Assembly (NCBI RefSeq): GCF_001039355.2
Contig: NW_019775407.1
Span: 366,624 to 430,084 of the forward strand
Reading direction: 5' to 3'
Origin: Lingula anatina
Lineage: Eukaryota; Brachiopoda; Lingulata; Lingulida; Lingulidae
DNA: 63,461 bases
Numbering within the stretch: the stretch's first letter is position 1; the number at the start of each line of letters is the position of its first letter. Made by a program: the position numbers and the translations under genes. Shown here piece after piece: positions 49,301-61,300 of this stretch. The notes under the pieces are model-generated. The model saw only the letters and a list, made by a program, of their open reading frames with translations. It was not told the DNA's origin and did no database searches.

Positions 49301-52300
49301 GAGTATAGTTATGTACTGCTATTTTGGATACTGAGAATGACAGTGAACTTGATCCTTAATTTGTCATTAAATTCGAGTGGTATAAGAAAAGTATCCATCT
49401 GTGTTTCTATAAAAATATAACTTACACTAGTTAATAAGTTTTCTTAAGGTAGGACCTTATTGATATATTATACTTAGCCCAATTCTGGAAAAAAAAGCAT
49501 TGCAAGTCCAATTTTTACTCATCAATATAAAAGCAGGGTTTCCACTAGATTTTGCAAATAAGGGTTATTTTGACCCCCACTTTTTAAAGATGGGGTCATT
49601 TTCAAAATTTAGGGGTCAAGAATTAATAAGTTTGAAATAACATTGAAATGAATATAAGTTTTATTTATTATCAGTTTATTTTTTACTTCTTTCTGTTTTT
49701 GTCAGCTTTAAATTTTGCAAGGGCAGCACCAAAATTGAAGGCTTCCAGTTTTGGTCCCTCTGTGGAAAGTAACATTAACCTGTCCACATTCTGTGCGGAT
49801 TCTGTTCATACAACTAAATCCCCTTTCACAAGGCACACTAAAAACAAAACCAGTGCAATAACAACCAACTTGCAAAAGAATGGATACAAATATTTGTAGT
49901 CATCTGTTGTTAACTCATGCTCAAAAAACTTGCTAAATTTATATGCCTGTGAACATGCACAAGTAAAGTTGCTTGAACATGGTGTACTCTGCCACCAGAC
50001 CATCCCTGTCAATGACAGACCTTATCATGTGAAAGCTGTAGGTGACCAGGGTCATTTAAAGAATGTCACTAATGGAACTTTCTGACCTGTACTGACATTT
50101 ACAAAACACAAGTAGATAATTTTACATTGAGGAGTGAGATAAATGGGCATCAAATGGATGCAATACATTTTAAATTGGGGGTCAATTTTGATAAAACAGC
50201 GTTAGGGACACACAAAAATTGCGCTAATGGAAACCCTGCTAGAAGTAAAAAATACTTGTAAATGTTTTTAGACATATATTCCAAATTTGTCTTTTAAAAG
50301 TAAAGGGCGCCTGCAGAAATAAGATTGTGCTGGAAGTGTGCGTCATATTACATCAAATGGTGTAAGACTTGCAAGCTGCCTGGTCCTTTTTTGCTGGAAT
50401 TACTCAGGATTGGAGCCATAATAAATAGATAGATAATTTTTTTCTTTTGGCATTTTGTTCAGAGTACCTAAGGAAATATGGGGAATATGATATGAAAACA
50501 CCTCACGAAGCTTTAACTGCTTCAACTTTGCACTCAAGGCTGCACTCCTGTCTACTTCCAGCTAAAAATGACCAGGCAGCTTCACATCTTACACCATTCA
50601 ACGCAATATTACCAACACTTCCAGCTGAGCACAATCTTATCTGCTTTGGTACCCTTTATTAGGCTTGGAGCTGTCATCCTGGATATAAATATTCAAATAA
50701 TTTTAATATCACAAATTTTCATTGTCATATATGCCATTAATTTACAACTGAAATGGATAGACATCTACCAGCCAGACATCTCTTAGCATGGTTTTTCATA
50801 ATTATGTTATCCACTAGAATTATCTCCTTTGATGTTTAATGTTGGAATTCAGTCTGTTTTTAACATGATTTCCCTATAAATTAAAAAGTAACAAAGGCCA
50901 TTGTACTATATAACTAATGATGTTAAATAAAATTGCTCATAGAGCAAAAAACTCTGCAAATGTAAAATTTTTTAAATTTCAATTTACTTTTGATTTTTAT
51001 TCATATTTTGAATCTAGTAATATTTAGATTTAATTACAAATTAAACAAGAAAATGCAAGTTGTACTGGAAGCATATTTTTTCTATCTAAATCTAACTTTG
51101 TTTTACACTGCATTATAATTGCATAAATGATTGCCATATTTTTTAGTCTATTTCATAATAGTAAATATCTGATAATAATGTAACTATTTTTTTCATATAA
51201 ATAAATAAAACAATGTTAATATATGATTAAATATGCAACAAAAAATAGAAATAAAATAAAGCAAAAAAAAAAAAGACACATGCCAGACCAGGGCTCAAAC
51301 CCGGATCGTCCAGCTTACACTACAGAGCTACTACTCTACCACCTGAGCTATCCAGCCTTTTCAGCTGGGCACTAAAATACATGTCAATCGTGCAAAGTCC
51401 ACATTGTGTAACTGTGCTTTGTTTGCACCACATGCATTCTTTGACCTGGAAATATGTATAATTTCTCCTTTTCCGGCCACACTTTAACACTAATAACTGC
51501 AAATTGAACTAAACAAAGCAACCGGATGACATATGATGCATACATTTACCTCCTTATAACACCTACCTCATCTCAAAAAATGATTTTCATGTCAAAAACA
51601 TCGAATTTGCATGTTAGACCGGCCCAGTAATGGCTGCCGTTCAATGGCCTTTTCCGTTTTAACCATGCATGTTATGGGCACACAAGCCATATAACAGGGC
51701 AGCCTACCCGCACAACCACATGCTGCATTCCTAAACAGATTTGAGCAAAACAATTACTCTGCAAAATTCTTTGCAGAGAATAACTAAGAAATAAGTACTG
51801 TAATGGTAAAGCACTAAAAAATCAATAATGCTAACTAACTCATACATGGGTGAAAGTTTTCAGGTCAGGCGCCAGAAAGAAGTCACCGTTACTGCTTCTC
51901 CTCCTAGACCGCAAGGACCTGTGTCCCCATCTCTTGGATTTAGGTCACATATAATCTCAACTTGAACACCCTGGTTTTTTTTGTCTCTGTCGGTGCATTG
52001 GCCTGGGCGTGATGCTTGTTGAAATGCACCCTTGTCAAAATTTTTGAAAATTCAATGCTAAATATCTCCCAAACCAAAGGGATTATGGGAAAAATTACTA
52101 CAGAAGTCTGACCGAAAGTCATATGTGGAGATTCCAAATATGCCCTTGGATTTGACTTTTGACCTGTTTTTCAAGGTCAAACAAGCCAATTTTTTTTTTA
52201 AAAAATGGGAATTTTCTGCAAAAAAAAAATTGTTTGTGCTAATTTTTGGAAACTACACTGTTATAGTGAGGGGTTACCATTGGGGACTCCTTTCATCTTT

Positions 52301-55300
52301 GGGCGCTTGGGGTCAGTTGGTGCATTTTCACGGGAGAAGCAGCCATTAGATACCGAAACTGAAAACTTGCTCTAATTCTGGAACGGTAAATGCCAGAGAC
52401 CTCTTGTGTATTGCATTTTGTAGAGCTTGTCAAGTGCAATACTGAAGGTGGTATCCATTTTTTTTTCAATATGGTTTAGGCGTTGCGCTATATCAAAAAT
52501 TGCAGTATGCAGTGGGGAAAATGTGAAATACTCCAAAATTAGCAGAGATACGCCCACAGTTAGTATTGAACTTGAATGGGAAGTCATATGCTGGTAATCA
52601 CACTGTGACCTTGAAATTGACCTTTGACCTACTTTTCATGATGAACTGCACTTGGCAAGTTTTCTGATCTTTATATCTCCAAAACTGGCAAAGATACGCC
52701 CATAGTTACTATTGAACTTGAATAGGAAGTCATATACTGGCAATCTTAATATGACCCTGAAATTGACCTTTGACTTACTTTTCACCATGAACTGAACTTT
52801 GCAAATTTTCCAGCCCTTATATCTCCAAAACTGGCAGAGATACACCCATAGTTACTATTAAACTTTACTAGGAAGTCATATACTGGCAATCTTATTGTGA
52901 CCTTGGAATTGACCTTTGACCTACTTTTCACCATGAACTGAACTTTGCAAATTTTCTATCCCTTATATCTCGAAAACTGGCATATGATGAACTGCACTTT
53001 GCATGTTTCCTGGCCTTCATATCTCCAAAATTGGCAAAGAAATTTCATAGCTACTATTGAACTTATATAGGAAGTCATATACTGTGACCCTGAAATTGAC
53101 CTTTGACCTACTTTTTCACCACAAACTGAACTCTGCATATTTTCTTGCCCCTCATATCTTCAAAACTAGCAGAGGTTGCCCACTGTTGTCCCTAGGTTTT
53201 CTCTTTTGTTATTTTTCGTATGGTCTAAGTGCAATGAAAAAGTGCCAGTTACATTCGCAGAATTTTCAGTTTTTACAACTGTCAATCATGCCTGTTTGTA
53301 AGTTACGTGGAAGTTTACAGGCCCAGTCTTATTATGTGCACTAATGTAGTTCCAAAGTGGCTAAACCCAAAGCCTGTGTATAAGTTACTTGAAAGTGTAT
53401 AGGTCCATACTTTTTGTGTACACTGTGCATGGTCAGACATATGGCATATAATAAAAAGACAGATATGTTCCATAAATAACAAAGACTATGATATATTTCA
53501 TTTTCAAATAACTATGTTTAGTAATAAAAGAACATAAGATAAATTTTGAATGTCACATTTCTGCAGCACCCAGTATTTTCAATTGTTGTTGTAATTTACT
53601 ATCTACTAGTTGTTGCTGTCTGTCAGTTTATTGGCATTTGCAGGCAGTATAATGTAACCATTGTCTGCCTGTCTTGGGAAGAAGCAGGAAAATGTTCTTG
53701 CACAACAGCTATTCTGGTATTGATATAACTGTTCTTTGTCAGCCTCAAGTTTGCTGATCCTTTTGTTTTGTTGGGTAATTGTGTCTTCTTGGTGGCATAT
53801 TTCTTTCTGTTGTCTTCTTATGGTAGTTTCTTGCTGGGATATGGTCTCCTTGTATTTTGCACATTCATCTTTTAATGCTGTACATTCATCTTGTAATTCT
53901 TGGATCATTTTAGATGCTTCATTCAATCTCTTTTCGGAAGTTTCTCGGAGTTGTTTACCTTCTTCGTTTTCTGCCTTCAACTTATGGACTTCTGACCAAA
54001 GGTTTTGGTTCTCCTGCTCCTGGGTCTTCTTTTCTACCTTCAACATCTGGACTTCTGACCAAAGGTTTTGGTTCTCCTGCTCCTGGGTTTTCTTTTCTAC
54101 CTTCAACATCTGGACTTCTGACCAAAGGTTTTGGTTCTCCTGCTCCTGGGTCTTCTTTTCTACCTTCAACATCTGGACTTCTGACCAAAGGTTTTGGTTC
54201 TCCTGCTCCTGGGTCTTCTTTTCTACCTTCAACATCTGGACTTCTGACCAAAGGTTTTGGTTCTCCTGCTCCTGGGTCTTCTTTTCTACCTTCAACATCT
54301 GGACTTCTGACCAAAGGTTTTGGTTCTCCTGCTCCTGGGTCTTCTTTTCTACCTTCAACATCTGGACTTCTGACCAAAGGTTTTGGTTCTCCTGCTCCTG
54401 GGTCTTCTTTTCTACCTTCAACATCTGGACTTCTGACCAAAGGTTTTGGTTCTCCTGCTCCTGGGTCTTCTTTTCTACCTTCAACATCTGGACTTCTGAC
54501 CAAAGGTTTTGGTTCTCCTGCTCCTGGGTCTTCTTTTCTACCTTCAACATCTGGACTTCTGACCAAAGGTTTTGGTTCTCCTGCTCCTGGGTCTTCTTTT
54601 CTACCTTCAACATCTGGACTTCTGACCAAAGGTTTTGGTTCTCCTGCTCCTGGGTCTTCTTTTCTACCTTCAACATCTGGACTTCTGACCAAAGGTTTTG
54701 GTTCTCCTGCTCCTGGGTCTTCTTTTCTACCTTCAACATCTGGACTTCTGACCAAAGGTTTTGGTTCTCCTGCTCCTGGGTCTTCTTTTCTACCTTCAAC
54801 ATCTGGACTTCTGACCAAAGGTTTTGGTTCTCCTGCTCCTGGGTCTTCTTTTCTACCTTCAACATCTGGACTTCTGACCAAAGGTTTTGGTTCTCCTGCT
54901 CCTGGGTCTTCTTTTGTTCTATAGAGAACTGCTGGAGCTGAGTGTTGATCATCCTCTGAAGTTCAGTTGGGTGAACAGATACCATGTCATCTGGACATGG
55001 GGCTGTGTATGGCACCTTAACCTCAGTGCCATCACTGGCAGAATCTAGCTGGCTGTGTACTACCAGTTTCTTGTTGTCATCACTCTCAGAAACTGGAACT
55101 AGTGGGGAACAACCATTTAGCCTTAAACTAGGGACTATTAAAATGAAACCATCCAAATGTTTTAGCAAGATTTGAAAACATTCTAGATTTTTAAATTATT
55201 AAAATACAAAAGGCTGTTCTCTGGTGAGCTTATGCTATATATCTTGGGAATGCATATCATACCTTTCTTTATGCCAATCAAGTTAAATCCTAAAATGTGA

Positions 55301-58300
55301 AATCTACCTGGTGTTTGTAACTCCTTTGTTATAAGGCATGCTTTATGATTATTTTTTTCTGTCCACCCTCCATATTTTTATTGTGATTCTATTTATATAA
55401 TAATTGTTAATATATCAATTATTAAAAAGAAATACCTGGTGCTGGCAAGCTTGGTTCCTCACATGCAGCATCAAGATTTTGTTTGAGAGTTTCAGCAACA
55501 CGGGAGTAGTCTTTCTTTATGACTTCCACAAAGGCATACAAAGCCTCTTTGGTTCTGGGCAGATAGTCCAATACTGCCAGGGTCTTATCATTGTCTGCCT
55601 CATGGTTTGCCTGTAGAGAGTGAAATAATCTAACATAATTAGCTTTCAAAGGTAACATGTATGTACGACCTGTCTAAATAGCCCATGAGCTCTAGTAGTA
55701 GTAGTTACAATAGACTTCTAGTGACAGTAATCAACCATTTTAAAGGGATTCTCAAATAAAATCTCATTGCACTTAACAGTGTTCAAAAGGTGGGAGAAAA
55801 GTTAATCTCAGAAGATGTATTGATAAAAAGTATTTCAAGTAAAATGAAAAAAAATGCAATTCTTAAATGAATAAATTGCTCTTTTAAAATAGTTCTCAAA
55901 CTTTATAAAATCTCATAAGAATTGGCTGTAAAATGGTTAAAATACTTTGCCTCTCCACAGGCAGGTCTTATTTCAAAGCTTTGGGGCATACATCTTAAAA
56001 ACCTGATTTATTTTGGACATATTTGCATTCATATTTGTGGTGACTACTCAGGGAAATTGTGAAAAGGTGTACTTTGGACAATTTTCTTACATTGTAGTCT
56101 GCAAGCTTTATCAGAAATATGAGAAAAAGTCTGTCATCTAAAACCTTCATCAAAGTACACCTAACCTGAGATTTACACAAAAGGTAGTGTTAGGGTGCAT
56201 TCCCAGAGATTTAGATCAATCCAGAGATTAAGATTTAGATCGATCGAACTCCCTGGAGGTTCATGCTAAATTGTAGTCAGCCGTGCGCACACCATAGTTA
56301 ATTACCCCCTTACAGCTTTTAGTAGGCAGGACAGATGCTTAAGCCGTCTAAGCTGACAGTAATCTAGTGAGACTCCCCATGGGGATAGATCGATCTAAAA
56401 TCTATGGGAATGGGGTCTTACTGAGACTCTGATCAAAATAGAAGTTTTTAAAAGAAATATAAGATTTTAGAAATTAAAAAATCCTTAAAGTGATAATAAC
56501 TCTTTGTTTCGGCCAAAAAATGAATTTTCCTGGAGTAAACAACAATTTTCCCATACTTACCAATGGTTAATGAATCCATTTTTACATTCATAGTTAGTCC
56601 CTGGTTTTTTTCTAAAAAGTTTGGTTTTTTGTTAAAATCTCTTAAGAGATTTTAACAGAGTATAGCCATCAATGGAGGTCACGTGGTCTAAAGACAAGCT
56701 CAGATATCAGAATAATAGCTATAACAGCCGTTTTTGTGGGAAAACAGAATATATTATATTTTTATGAGTCACTCACAATGTTTTTATTGTGAAATACAGA
56801 TTTCATATGAAGAGTTATTATCCCTTTAAGTATACTGTGTGGACAGACAGTTGCATTATTTGCCACCCAGCAAAAGAAAATGGTCGAATAGATTAAAAAT
56901 GTAAATGAATTCAAATCATTAAATGGCTCACCAGAATCTCCTTTAAGTGGTCACTACTGAAAAGATTTTTCTCGATAAATCCTGCACGGATAATGGCTGA
57001 AATCTTCACATTTCTTACAATGTTTGTGTAATTCTTTCTGAGGGCTTCATAAAGTATTTCTTCCATGTTGTTACTTGGATTCTCTTTCTCGTCAGTTGCC
57101 ATCATGTTTTATGTTACTTATTGTCGACAAAACAATAAGTGTGGCAAGATAAGGTTGTCACATGATCATATCGTTACAAAAGTCCCTTCATAGTGGGCTG
57201 AGTCATGGGGATAGGGCAGTTGTTTGGTTAAAATATAACTGTGTAGAGAGCACCCCACAGAGTGCCAAGGAGGATATTTTGCCTTGTGGTCACAAAAGAA
57301 CTGCTGCCCTGAATTATATACAAATCCAAATCTTTTGTGATAAGACTTTGGGCTATTGGTTTACAGTCCTATCCACTACCTGCATGACTTAATTTGTATT
57401 TCTGATCTGTAAAAATGTAATAGGAAGTATGGTCTGTGTTTGTTGTGGTACCTTTTTATAATATTTAACCTCTGATGAATATTTGATAGCAACCTACAAT
57501 ACTAACACTGGCATATATCAAGGCTAGGGGTTGATTCCATTATGACTTACATTTTTACCTGTATTGATTACCTACTGTAAATGGGTCAGTCAGGTTGTTA
57601 CTGACATCAGTATTATGTTGAGCTAGTATTATCAGTAAGTCGTTTACATAGCACATTTACTTATCAGGTTCTCAGATTATTTGGCAAACTAGACAGATTA
57701 AAAGTCTTGGCTGTTGTTCAGAAATATTATCTGTGATGTGGAATAGTGGAATCATATTATCAGAAACCTTGCGTCAAAACGGCAAAATATGTTGAATATT
57801 AACTTTGTTACAATAGTTAATGCATTGCAGATTAATTTTATAAAGCTATACGCTCCCATACATATCCAACATTAAAGGCTGTGTGTAGACAGTGTTTCCC
57901 TGTTCCATTAAAAATACTGCATAGAATAATAAATCCATAGATAATAAAGAGCCATGTACAAAGTAGTAGTTTTTTGATATAGACAATTAAAGTGAGTTCA
58001 ACCAAATCAATTTGACAGTTAGGTTTTGCTACTTACATTACATCAGGAGTAGAGGTCTTTGTAACTGCTCTCAGCTACTAGTTTTTTTTAAACAAAATGT
58101 GTTACAATTCACTCCAATACATAGTAAGGCCACACTTTTTTATTTTTATGGATGACATCCTCTGGGGACCCCGAAATCGGTGCGAGAGGGCGAAAAAAAA
58201 AAAAAAAACAGTCCAAAAAAAAAAAATGCTGCTTAAGTAAAGGAATGCTGTCAGTACACAGCTGGAAACACAAATTTACCACAGAAACACGTATCAAACT

Positions 58301-61300
58301 AACAATATGTCTTTATCCATGCTCTCAAAATATTAAAGCATTGTGAATACTTCATAGAAAGTTAAAAAAGTCATGAATAGACGGGCACGTAGCCAGGGGG
58401 TTAGAAAGAACCATCCCTTTTGCTGGGAAAAGGTCCACTCTGGGTAAAATTTGATCTAGATACATTAAGTTTTTATGGAAAATGTTCCACTTTTTCAAAA
58501 TAAGAACCCCCCCCCTTTTGAAATTGCTGGCTACGGGCCTGATAGACATGCTGCATATTACCCAATCTATTTAAGGTTATTTCATGCATTTTGTTGGTAT
58601 AACAATCAATAAAACGAATATCAAACAAACAGCATGTTTTTATTTGTACTCTCAGAATATTAAAGCATTATGAACACTACACAGAAATGTTAAAAAATGA
58701 TGCAAAGATATGCTTAATACTACCAATTCTATAAAAGGTCATTTCGGTCAATGCCATTTGGTCTACTTCGACTCGCATAAGACAGCCAAACTTTCCGGTG
58801 GCCTGACCGACCTACAGCCCACCAAATACCTCGATGCCCTGTCGACCCTTTTTTTTCGCTACAAAAAAACCTGGTATGTGTTGCTTTGGACAGAATATCA
58901 CTGAAATTTTCCGGGCGATAATTGCTGGCCGCCGCCAGCCTTTCGCATAATTGTAAAAAAGTGGATATCTCCATGCCCAATATCAATGGCATAACAATCC
59001 AAAATGACGGCCCAGTTCTCTTTATGACTTTATATAATTAATTGTCCTGTAATTTGAAAGTAATCCTAGAGATGAATTTGATGGCAAAGCGGCCATATTT
59101 CCACGTGGCAGTAATACGCATGTGCAGAAAGCACATTTTCCGGCAAATTCAATAACGAGGGGGGGGGGAGGGGGGGATTTTTTATTATTATTTTTTTTTT
59201 GAGAACGGTCGAAAATCGGTGCGCGCGCAGGATGTTTGGTCTGAAATTAAAAAGTGTGGCCTAATGCAGGGATGAGATTTTCCCCAACTCACTGCAAATG
59301 TCCGACAATTTGATTGCACAAAATACCATTGGCCAAGGTGGCCCCTGGACCCCACATCATATTTTCCAACTTTTTCACTAAATGGCAGTCTCATCCCTGA
59401 GTAATGACTTGCTTATACTTCTAGAGAAAATATTAGCTTTGAAATCTTTATATATGTCTTTATATAAGTCTGGCTACCTTATTATTAGATAGAATACAGT
59501 CTTGCTACCTTATTATTAGATAGAGGATTGTCATTTCTTAAGCTAAAACACATTGCATATAAAATATATTTAAGGACAAAAAGGTGGAATATATGGCAAA
59601 AATTAATTCTTACATCATGATGTGATCTGGCTTCTCCAGTCTCCTAAAATACACATCTCTTCTGGTGTTTATCTTGCATGAAGAGCACATAGTGCTAAAA
59701 CTCCCTGTGGCATGAAGTTAAAAGGAGTAGGTTATAACCCCAGTTGATGATTAGCAAAACCCCAGTTGATTATTAGCAAATGATAAGAGCTGCAGCAACA
59801 AAACTGATCAACAATATCACAAGATAAATACGAATGAAATGTCTATTTCTAAAAGCTTAGTCATATTGCGGCAGTGCAACTTAAGCAGAATATGCATGGT
59901 GTGCCAAATTGTGTCAACAGATTTCTGATGTCTAAGATATAAATCATATGCTGATAGAAGTTATGTTTCCATTTTTGTATTGTTGTTTCTTTGTCTGAAT
60001 AGTTTGAAACTTCACAAATATTCAGTAGGGAATGGTACCATGGAAAGGGAGCGAGAAATTTAGACATAAACATCCTTTCTTAGACTCCGTTCACATGAAA
60101 AATCTATTTTCTAAAAATCTGTTTTCTATTTGCGATATCTTGTGATCACTCTGAGCGCAGCCAAGAATTAATTACAGTTCTGGAAGTAACTGGCTCGCGC
60201 TGCCATTAATTACGCCACGGGGTATTCAGGGCACAGACCGTGATCACAAAATAGATTTAAGTAGATTTTTAGATAGAAATAGATTTTTAGAAAATAGATT
60301 TTTCATGTGAACGAAGCCTTAGTTCATCTACACCAAACTGAACTGGTGAATTGTACAGTCATAGATAATGATAGTTGATAATACAGTAATTATATCACTT
60401 TTAAATAAAGTTACAAATTGTACGCGCCAGATAAAATAGACCTTACTATATAGTATAGGAACTAAAAAAAAAAACAATAAAACATAATTGGGCAGAAAAT
60501 ACAACACTGTTTTCATTCTCAAAGGAGAAGCACAATCAATTAAACCTCTTACAACAGTGGTATGTATGATAGTTGTAATATTACTAGTACTTATTTTCCT
60601 CTCTGCAGGGTATCCAGCCACACATCACAGCTCTGCTGGGGCTGTATAAGATGTACTGTCCCAGTCTGGTCACCATTGTCATACCCAGGTCTCAGAGGGT
60701 GAGTAGACTGTATAAGATGTACTGTCCCAGTCTGGTCACCATTGTCATACCCAGGTCTCAGAGGGTGAGTAGACTGTATAAGATGTACTGTCCCAGTCTG
60801 GTCACCATTGTCATATCCAGGTCTCAGAGGGTGAGTTGACTGTATAAGATATACTGTCCCAGTCTGGTCACCATTGTCATACCCAGGTTTCAGAGGGTGA
60901 GTAGACTGTATAAGATGTACTGTCCCAGTCTGGTCACCATTGTCATACCCAGGTCTCAGAGGGTGAGTAGACTGTATAAGATGTACTGTCCCAGTCTTGT
61001 CACCATTGTCATACCCAGGTCTCAGAGGGTGAGTTGACTGTATAAGATGTACTGTCCCAGTCTTGTCACTATTGAGAGATAGATAATTTGATGGTCAGGC
61101 TTTTATGTAAAAGAGGCACCAAAAACAGGCCTCATAAACGATAATTGCTGTTTGTGAGCACGAGCCTTAGATTCCCTAGCGCAAACGCCAATATTAACGA
61201 GCCCCACCTCAGATTAACAAGCAAAACGTTAAGTTACAGTGCACAAACTGAGCGTTTCCAAGCACTATCAATTTGTCCAGCTTCCATCCGGGCCCTTGGC

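Noticed and set aside
49648-49899. Possible secreted peptide (hydrophobic start) inside the hAT-like element
   Set aside because: Lies wholly in a repeat, and the hydrophobic start comes from T-rich sequence.
53982-54881. 299-codon minus-strand frame of a 21-residue repeat (MVRSPDVEGRKEDPG type)
   Set aside because: Alternative frame of the same minisatellite with no coding sequence on either side.
53736-54941. 401-codon plus-strand frame and a second 336-codon frame over the CARD gene
   Set aside because: They are by-products of a 63-bp repeat that lacks stops in several frames; only the minus frame 53606-55098 has splice support, heptads and a non-repeat continuation.
58152-58346. Lys-rich 64-codon frame
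   Set aside because: Driven by two poly-A runs; no conserved residues.
60642-61073. Regular 66-bp array considered as a CRISPR-like repeat
   Set aside because: Units are contiguous without variable spacers and restate a CENP-I exon end; the genome is animal.
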